From assembly GCA_039821555.1 (NCBI GenBank), contig JBCBNX010000027.1, forward strand, positions 1 through 44,491: 44,491 nucleotides of DNA, read 5' to 3'. The position numbers and the translations under genes are program-made. The notes below the pieces were generated by a model. It worked only from the letters and a program-made list of their open reading frames with translations. It had not been told where the DNA came from and did not search any database. Each line of letters opens with the position of its first letter. The stretch's first letter is position 1. Below, piece after piece: positions 39,126-44,491 of this stretch. Source of the stretch: Bacteroidota bacterium (GTDB lineage: Bacteria > Bacteroidota > Rhodothermia > Rhodothermales > Rubricoccaceae).

Positions 39126-41243
39126 ATGTCGACGCTTCGTCTAGTCGTTGCCTGTCTCGCGTTGGCAACGCTTTTGCTGACCGCACACCCCCTCGTGGCG
39201 CAGGACAGCGACCCGCGCCCCGTTGTGCTGACCGGCGCCGAGGTCGCCGACCTGCTCGGCGCGGCCGTCACGGCCCCGATCTGCTACGCGCACGGTGCGG
39301 GCGCTTGGGCCCCGTGCCCGATCCAGGTGGACGAGCGGGACTGGCTCGACCCGGCAGTCGCGTACCCTGCGACGATTTCGGATGCGGACGAGCTCTTTGG
39401 AGGGGCTGCGCAGCTCCACTACACGGCGCCTCAGGACTATCCGCATCCCGGCTTCGACCCGGTCGTCCCGCCGGACTCAGACCCGACCCTCGACGCCAAC
39501 GACGAGATCGTGACCATGCTGCGGTTCTTTGGCGACCGCGTCGATACGGTCACAGACCCGCCCCCGTTCGCGCCGTTCCAGATCAGCGAGGTGGCCGTAG
39601 AGGGCCGCTACGTCTATCTGTATGTGCCCACTACACCACAGAGCCAGGCCGCCGGGCATGACCTCGTCACCTATCAGTTTGACCTGCTCGCTGGCGACTT
39701 TCCGGCGGCCTACAACTTTGAAGGCGACACCCGGCTGCCGGACGCTTGGGCGGTCGGCGATCATTTGGCTGCCAATCCCGAGTACAGCCGCGTAGAGACG
39801 GCGCACTACGCGACCTCGTTCGAGGACCGTTGGATACAGCGAGAGCTTCGGCTGGCGACGACTCCGGTGGAAGAACGTGCATCGGTTGCCTATGGCCCAG
39901 ACCTCCTAGACCGGGTGAAATACGGCTCTCGCCCACACCTCATCGGGGAAAACGGCTGCGAGCGTTCCATCTTCAGCGCGAGCGCCCGGCGCGGTACGCT
40001 CGGCATCCAGAAGGACGGCCCTGTCCGCGCCCTCCGCTTTGCGCAAGGGTTCAACTCCGGCGGACACAACTACGTGCTCCACGAGCTCTACGAGCGTGTC
40101 GTCGTGCTTCGGATGGCACACCAGATGCACCGCACGCCAGGGGCCACCATGTTTTTCGACTATGCGCCGTCAACTGTGGGCATGACCTACTACAGCAACC
40201 TCCAGCCGACCGGCGTGAGTATCGACGGCCAGCCGGACCGGCTCCCGGGCAACCACTACGCGAACGACTACCTCACCTGGGACATGCTTATCGGACCGGA
40301 GGGGAGCCTCATTGGCACCTGGAAGGCCGATACGAATATTGACGACCTCTACCCGTATTCCTACTACGAGGACAACGTCACGCCTGAGGTGACGCAGTGC
40401 ACGGGAGACGGCGGTGCGTACGCGTCGAGCGGTAACGTCTATTTCGTCGGCGAGCCTGACGACGGCTATCTCCCCTGGACAGACCCGCCGGATGTGCGCT
40501 CGATCGACACGGAGGGCGAGTTGCGATACCTACACCAGATCCGTCGGTTCGTGGCGGACGGGGTCCAGCGCACTAAGACGGAGGCAGATGCGGTCCGGGC
40601 CATGCTCACGGCACCCCCTATGCCAACCGTGGCGCTGGTCGATGCCGGGGGCAGCATTCCCGTGGAGCTGGCCCGCTTCGACAGCGTGATTGACGGCACC
40701 GATGTCGTGCTGACCTGGGTCACAGCCTCCGAGACCAACAACGCCGGGTTTGCTATCGAACGGGCGACGAACGAGTGGCTAGAGGCGGATGTGCCCGGTA
40801 GCTTCGAGGAGATCGCGTTCGTGACCGGGGCGGGCACAGCGTCCGTGCCTCACGCCTACGCCTGGCGCGACGAAACGCTGGCCCCTACCGCCTCGCACGC
40901 AACCTACCGGCTCCGCCAGATCGACTTCGACGGGGCCTTCGCGCTGTCCCCGGAAGTAGAGGTCACGCTGCCGGCTCCCTCCAGCCTTCACCTCGCGGCG
41001 CCGTATCCCAACCCGGTCACCGATGCCGCGACGCTGGCGTACGCGCTCGCTCGCGCTGGTCAGGTGCGTATCGACGTATTCGATGGACTCGGTCGGCTGG
41101 TCGCCACCCTCGCCGCTGAGCGGCGGGAAGCCGGGCGCCACCAGGTAACGTGGGAGCCCAACGAGCAGGTCGGCGGCATCTACCTGGTGCGGCTTTCAAC
41201 GCCGACCGGGACGGCGGTGCAACGGCTCACGCTGCTCCGGTGA
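39126..41243 (+). CDS. Large secreted protein of unknown function with T9SS sorting domain
   Basis: A 705-residue exported protein. A signal peptide (1-25, ending LVAQ) precedes a ~470-residue unique region with short cysteine-containing segments (APICYAHGAGAWAPCPIQVDERDW, GENGCERS, VTQCTGDGG) and many aromatic residues, for which I recognise no family. After this come a fibronectin-like linker (VVLTWVTASETNNAGFAIERAT ... TYRLRQIDFDGAFALS) and a C-terminal sorting domain (LAAPYPNPVTDAATLAYAL ... VRIDVFDGLGRLVATL ... GIYLVRLSTPTGTAVQRLTLLR). It should be exported by the type IX system. Its leader is C/T-rich with no Shine-Dalgarno sequence. Confidence 0.8.
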   Translation: MSTLRLVVACLALATLLLTAHPLVAQDSDPRPVVLTGAEVADLLGAAVTAPICYAHGAGAWAPCPIQVDERDWLDPAVAYPATISDADELFGGAAQLHYTAPQDYPHPGFDPVVPPDSDPTLDANDEIVTMLRFFGDRVDTVTDPPPFAPFQISEVAVEGRYVYLYVPTTPQSQAAGHDLVTYQFDLLAGDFPAAYNFEGDTRLPDAWAVGDHLAANPEYSRVETAHYATSFEDRWIQRELRLATTPVEERASVAYGPDLLDRVKYGSRPHLIGENGCERSIFSASARRGTLGIQKDGPVRALRFAQGFNSGGHNYVLHELYERVVVLRMAHQMHRTPGATMFFDYAPSTVGMTYYSNLQPTGVSIDGQPDRLPGNHYANDYLTWDMLIGPEGSLIGTWKADTNIDDLYPYSYYEDNVTPEVTQCTGDGGAYASSGNVYFVGEPDDGYLPWTDPPDVRSIDTEGELRYLHQIRRFVADGVQRTKTEADAVRAMLTAPPMPTVALVDAGGSIPVELARFDSVIDGTDVVLTWVTASETNNAGFAIERATNEWLEADVPGSFEEIAFVTGAGTASVPHAYAWRDETLAPTASHATYRLRQIDFDGAFALSPEVEVTLPAPSSLHLAAPYPNPVTDAATLAYALARAGQVRIDVFDGLGRLVATLAAERREAGRHQVTWEPNEQVGGIYLVRLSTPTGTAVQRLTLLR

Positions 41244-41296
41244 CGGCGTGCGGCACGGCGCTCTCCCCGTATCGTCTCCCGTCAGGCTCCTTGACG

Positions 41297-42241
41297 CTAC
41301 ATGTCCAGTTCGGCGAGGCTCTCCTGTAGCACCGCCGCAGAATTCGTGAGCCCAGCCAACTCATCGTCGGACAGCGTCGGCGGCACGTGCGCTTCGATGC
41401 CGCCGATCCCAACGACGCACGGGATGCTCAGGCACACATCGCCCAGCCCATAGGCATCGTCGAGCGGGACGCTGACGGGGTGGACGCTCCGCTCGTCGGT
41501 GAGGACGGCCCGGACGAGCCGCGCGATGACGGTCCCGATGGCGGTGTTCGTGTAGCCCTTCCGCTCGATGATGTGGTAGGCGGCGCGGCGGGCGTCGTCG
41601 AAGAGCGCGTCCATGGAGGCGCGGTCCCAGGGGCGGCCGAGCACGGTGCGGTTGAGGATGGGCTCGGTGCCGATGGTGACGCCGCTCCAGATCGGGACCT
41701 CCGAGTCGCCATGCTCGCCGAGGATGTAGCCGTGCACCGAGCGCGGGTCGACGTGGTAGTGCTGGCCGAGCAGCGCGCGGAAGCGGGCCGAATCGAGCGT
41801 GGTGCCAGTCCCGAAGATGCGGTTGGACGCGCGGCTCGACTGCGCAATCGTCACGGCCGTCAGCACGTCGACTGGATTGGTCGCAATCACCAAGATGGCC
41901 TTTGGTGCGTGCTTGTCGAGGTCCGCCACGATCGACTCGAAGATGCGAGCGTTGCGCCGGAGCAGGTCGAGGCGCGTCTCGGACGGGTCCTTTTGACTTG
42001 CACCGGCTGTCACCACGATGACCTGCGCGTCGGCGAGGTCTTCGTAGGTGCCAGCGCGGACGGTCACGCGGCCGACTAGGGCTTGGCCGTGCATGAGGTC
42101 CATTGCCTCGCCCTCTGCCTTGTCTCGATCGAGATCGACGAGGACAAGGTCGCTGGCGAGCCGCTGTAGGAACAGGGCGTAGGCCGCAGCCATGCCGACG
42201 TGGCCTGTTCCGATGAGGCCGACGGTTCTGCGCTGAATCAT
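41297..42241 (-). CDS. ldh: L-lactate dehydrogenase (LDH/MDH family)
   Basis: A 314-residue NAD-dependent 2-hydroxyacid dehydrogenase interconverting lactate and pyruvate. The Rossmann motif is GLIGTGHVGMAAAYAL. The mobile loop reads ASQKDPSETR with Gln83 at the specificity position (Gln102 of classical LDH) and the following Arg90, which favours lactate over malate. The catalytic His177 lies in YILGEHGDS, with Asp150 and Arg153 in TTLDSARFR. The normal LDH loop has PG where this has DPS. The start is the ATG at 42241 rather than the GTG twelve bases upstream. It converges on the T9SS gene (53 bases) and is divergent from the HtrA gene. Confidence 0.93.
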   Translation of the reverse strand: MIQRRTVGLIGTGHVGMAAAYALFLQRLASDLVLVDLDRDKAEGEAMDLMHGQALVGRVTVRAGTYEDLADAQVIVVTAGASQKDPSETRLDLLRRNARIFESIVADLDKHAPKAILVIATNPVDVLTAVTIAQSSRASNRIFGTGTTLDSARFRALLGQHYHVDPRSVHGYILGEHGDSEVPIWSGVTIGTEPILNRTVLGRPWDRASMDALFDDARRAAYHIIERKGYTNTAIGTVIARLVRAVLTDERSVHPVSVPLDDAYGLGDVCLSIPCVVGIGGIEAHVPPTLSDDELAGLTNSAAVLQESLAELDM

Positions 42242-42399
42242 GATCTGAAGCACATAGGTGAGAAAGAGCGGGGTCGATACACAGGGAAGTACCTCGGGTT
42301 CGTGCTAAGCGGCACCTCGCGGGATCTTCGTGCGGCGAAACAAACCGCCGGTACGGGCGGTGCATCCCCTCGCTACTCTCCTGCATCTCTGCCTTTGCT

Positions 42400-44037
42400 A
42401 TGACGACGCGCCGCGTACTCTACGGATTCTTACTCGTGGCGCTTGGTCTGGCGGTGGGGCTTCTTGCAGCGCGGTGGCTCTGGCCTGGGGTTTCAGACGA
42501 GGGACCACGTCCGGTTGTCACGGTTGCACCGCCACCTGAGACGGTCACGCTCGGGCGGCAGGCCCCGTATGAGGAGCCGCTGCCGCGCATGCCGCAGCTC
42601 GATGTGATGGACGACTTGTTCCAGACCGTGGCGCGTCGGGTCACTCCCACGGTGGTATTCATTCGCGTAGAAACCCGCGGGCGCGGCGATGGCTTCCAGC
42701 CGTTCCAGCGCGAGCCATTTCGCCGGTCAGCGGGCTCCGGCGTCGTGGTCTCTGAAGAGGGCTTCGTCCTCACCAACCACCACGTAGTGGACGACGGTGA
42801 CCGCATCCAGGTACTCTTCGATGACGGGCGCGAGTTTGACGCCCGCCTCGTCGGTACCGATCCGTCGACCGACCTCGCGGTGATTCAGCTGGTCGACTAC
42901 GATGCAGACAATCCGGTGCCCGTCATCGCCCTGGGCGACAGCGACGCCGTCGAGGTGGGGCAGTGGGTGCTTGCTGTGGGCAACCCGTTCCGCCTCCGCT
43001 CGACCGTCACCGCAGGCATCGTCTCTGCGCTCGGGCGCCAAGTCGACATCATCACCGACACCTTCCGCATCGAGGATTTCATCCAGACGGATGCCGCCAT
43101 CAATCCCGGGAACTCCGGCGGAGCCCTCGTGAACCTGCGCGGCGAACTCGTGGGCATTGCCACGGCGATCGCGACCGAGAGTGGTTCCTACGAAGGGTAC
43201 GGGTTTGCCGTGCCGAGCAACCTGGCCGCGCGGGTCGCTCAAGACCTCATTGCCACGGGCGAAGTCCAACGCGGCTACCTGGGCGTCGAAATCCGCCCCG
43301 TCACGGAGGCTGACGCGGAGGCCGTCGGCCTTGACCGCATCGCGGGCGTGCTCATTGCGGGCGTGGCCTCAGGCGGGGCCGCCGACCAGGCAGGTCTGCG
43401 GCGCGGCGACGTATTGACCGCCATCGACGGGGTCGATCTCGCTGCGCCCAATCAGTTTCAGAGTCAGATCGCCCGCCGCCGCCCCGGCGATGTCATCGCG
43501 CTCGACGTGTGGCGCCGGGGGCGCTCGCTCGACCTCGACGTGCGCCTCTTCGGCCGGGACGATGCGGCCTTCCAAGCCTGGATGAATGACCTCGGCGACG
43601 ACCGCGGTGCGACCCCGCCGTCGCTACCGGAAGGGCACCCTGAGCTGCCTGAGGGACACCCGCCTCTCCCTGAAGGGCATCCCGAGATCGGTCCGGCGCC
43701 CGATGCCGATGGCGTCCCGGAGTCGGTCACGTTGGAGAACTGGGGCGTGGAGCTTCGGGATCTTACGGCCCGCGAGCGCGACCTCTACAACGTCCGGAGC
43801 GGTGCCTTCATTGGCGGCGTGAGCGAGGGAGCGGCAGCATCCCTCGGTGGCCTGCCCACCGGCTCGGTCATCACCAGCCTTGAATTCGAAGACGGCCGGC
43901 CACGCCGCGTCCGCTCGGCGGAGCAGGCGGCACAGGCGCTGGCACTCGCTGCGATGGGAGCCGGCGAAGTGCTGGTAGAGGTACGGCGTCCCGATGGGAC
44001 TGTGGCCTTCTACGAGCTCGTGCTAGGAGAGCTATGA
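42400..44037 (+). CDS. HtrA/DegP-like periplasmic serine protease with two PDZ domains
   Basis: A 545-residue protein. An N-terminal signal anchor (about 5-28) is followed by a trypsin-like domain (about 75-290) with the triad His128 (TNHHVVDD), Asp158 (PSTDLAVI) and Ser239 (INPGNSGGAL). PDZ1 (about 295-395) reads RGYLGVEIRPVTEADAEAVGL ... AGLRRGDVLTAIDGVDL. A linker with three LPEGHP units leads to PDZ2 (about 440-545). It is expected to degrade or refold damaged envelope proteins. The Pro/Gly/His linker between the PDZ domains is unusual. The start ATG follows a C/T-rich leader (CTCTCCTGCATCTCTGCCTT). An IS630-type element begins about a dozen bases after its stop. Confidence 0.93.
   Translation: MTTRRVLYGFLLVALGLAVGLLAARWLWPGVSDEGPRPVVTVAPPPETVTLGRQAPYEEPLPRMPQLDVMDDLFQTVARRVTPTVVFIRVETRGRGDGFQPFQREPFRRSAGSGVVVSEEGFVLTNHHVVDDGDRIQVLFDDGREFDARLVGTDPSTDLAVIQLVDYDADNPVPVIALGDSDAVEVGQWVLAVGNPFRLRSTVTAGIVSALGRQVDIITDTFRIEDFIQTDAAINPGNSGGALVNLRGELVGIATAIATESGSYEGYGFAVPSNLAARVAQDLIATGEVQRGYLGVEIRPVTEADAEAVGLDRIAGVLIAGVASGGAADQAGLRRGDVLTAIDGVDLAAPNQFQSQIARRRPGDVIALDVWRRGRSLDLDVRLFGRDDAAFQAWMNDLGDDRGATPPSLPEGHPELPEGHPPLPEGHPEIGPAPDADGVPESVTLENWGVELRDLTARERDLYNVRSGAFIGGVSEGAAASLGGLPTGSVITSLEFEDGRPRRVRSAEQAAQALALAAMGAGEVLVEVRRPDGTVAFYELVLGEL
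43620..43682 (+). repeat. 21-bp in-frame repeat, 3 copies, in the HtrA linker
   Basis: Three degenerate 21-base units each encode LPEGHP plus one residue (LPEGHPE, LPEGHPP, LPEGHPE). Synonymous differences between copies show the repeat is not very recent. Frame is kept, so changes would only alter linker length. Confidence 0.85.
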
Positions 44038-44491
44038 TACCATCTCCGGCTAATGAGTTGCGATGTGGTCAGCGCCGCCCGGCCACCAGTGGTACAGCGT
44101 CAGCGAACGCACCCGCTCCGCCTCGCACGTCACCGCCACGCACCGCTCCGCCAGCGCTGCCTCCAAGTCAGCAAGCCGCTCGAACACCCGGTTGGCCAGC
44201 GGCGCGTCCGTGAGCGACCACAGCCGCTCGGCGGGTTGCAACTCCGGGCTGTACGAGGGCAGATGCTTCAGGCGCAACGCCTCGCTCTCCAACGCGAGCG
44301 CCCCCTCCGAGACGTGCCACCCCGCTTGGTCAAGCACCAGCATCACCGCCTCCTGCCGCCGCCGCAAGAACGCCCGCACGATGGCTCCGAACGTCTCCGT
44401 GTTGACGTACGGGGCCAACCAGAACTCCGTCTCGCCCGTCTCGGGTTGCACGAACGCGTAGACGTAGAGCCATTCGTACCGAGGGCGCACT
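44038..44491 (-). mobile_element. IS630-family insertion element, 3' part only
   Basis: The transposase gene below identifies the element. Its left boundary is probably close to the TA at 44038-44039, because the HtrA stop is just before it and IS630 elements insert at TA. The other end and terminal repeat lie beyond the window, so the boundary is inference only. Confidence 0.6.
44050..44491 (-). CDS. IS630-family transposase, C-terminal part (cut by window edge)
   Basis: At least 146 residues of a DDE transposase are visible; the N-terminal part including the first catalytic Asp lies outside the window. Present are RYEWLYVYAFVQPETGE, the second Asp in MLVLDQAGWHVS, and the final acid region LKHLPSYSPELQPAERLWSLTDAPLANRVF, all characteristic of IS630/Tc1-mariner-like transposases. 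The visible reading frame is uninterrupted, so the element may be intact. The GTG at the edge is not to be read as the true start. Confidence 0.9.
   Translation of the reverse strand, partial: VRPRYEWLYVYAFVQPETGETEFWLAPYVNTETFGAIVRAFLRRRQEAVMLVLDQAGWHVSEGALALESEALRLKHLPSYSPELQPAERLWSLTDAPLANRVFERLADLEAALAERCVAVTCEAERVRSLTLYHWWPGGADHIATH

Overview
The window looks like a chromosomal segment of a high-GC member of the Bacteroidota/Rhodothermota group, a Salinibacter-, Rhodothermus- or Rubricoccus-like bacterium. This is inferred from several signs. Two secreted proteins end in type IX secretion (T9SS) sorting-type domains. Bacteroidota-typical families are present (OstA-like protein next to LptC, YbbR-domain protein, DUF4230, DUF4097-type lipoprotein). 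Two candidate promoters fit the Bacteroidota TTTG / TAnnTTTG layout. Most genes also lack a Shine-Dalgarno sequence and instead have C/T-rich, G-poor leaders directly before the start codon.

Layout. Positions 81-2339 hold ligA. Positions 2482-9779 are a co-directional run: glycosyltransferase, methyltransferase-like protein, second glycosyltransferase, polysaccharide flippase, YbbR-domain protein, DMT permease and DUF4230 protein. The first four suggest surface glycan assembly. Positions 9802-12146 hold a CBS-domain protein, an unknown membrane protein and a GNAT acetyltransferase behind a 549-bp regulatory-looking gap. Positions 12231-14267 (minus) encode a complete partner-switching module: STAS antagonist, RsbW-like kinase and a receiver-PP2C phosphatase. 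Positions 14604-17740 hold LptC and an unusually long OstA-like protein for LPS export. A FecCD permease, a lipid kinase, a sigma-54-type response regulator and a small zinc-ribbon protein follow to 22041.

Positions 22179-31536 carry a large S9 peptidase, a SPOR lipoprotein and a minus-strand series. In transcription order this series is HerA-like ATPase, LytS-type histidine kinase, LytTR response regulator and a serine hydrolase with a TPR-like tail; the first three are translationally overlapped. Positions 31751-35691 (plus) hold an M90/MtfA-like metallopeptidase, a PLP-dependent decarboxylase and a photosynthesis-stability-factor-like secreted protein. A DUF4097-like lipoprotein and riboswitch-controlled thiC lie on the minus strand. 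The window ends with a secreted T9SS protein, lactate dehydrogenase, an HtrA protease and the 3' part of an IS630-type transposase cut by the window edge.

The most unusual structure is a set of short tandem repeats. An octamer (nearly 9 copies) and two heptamers (11 and 4 copies) sit immediately before the start codons of three unrelated genes, in the place where other genes here have a C/T-rich leader. The heptamers share a CGACC core with a four-copy heptamer array inside the OstA-like coding sequence. Unit lengths of 7 and 8 mean that copy-number change would shift upstream starts in or out of frame. No CRISPR array, rRNA or tRNA gene was recognised.
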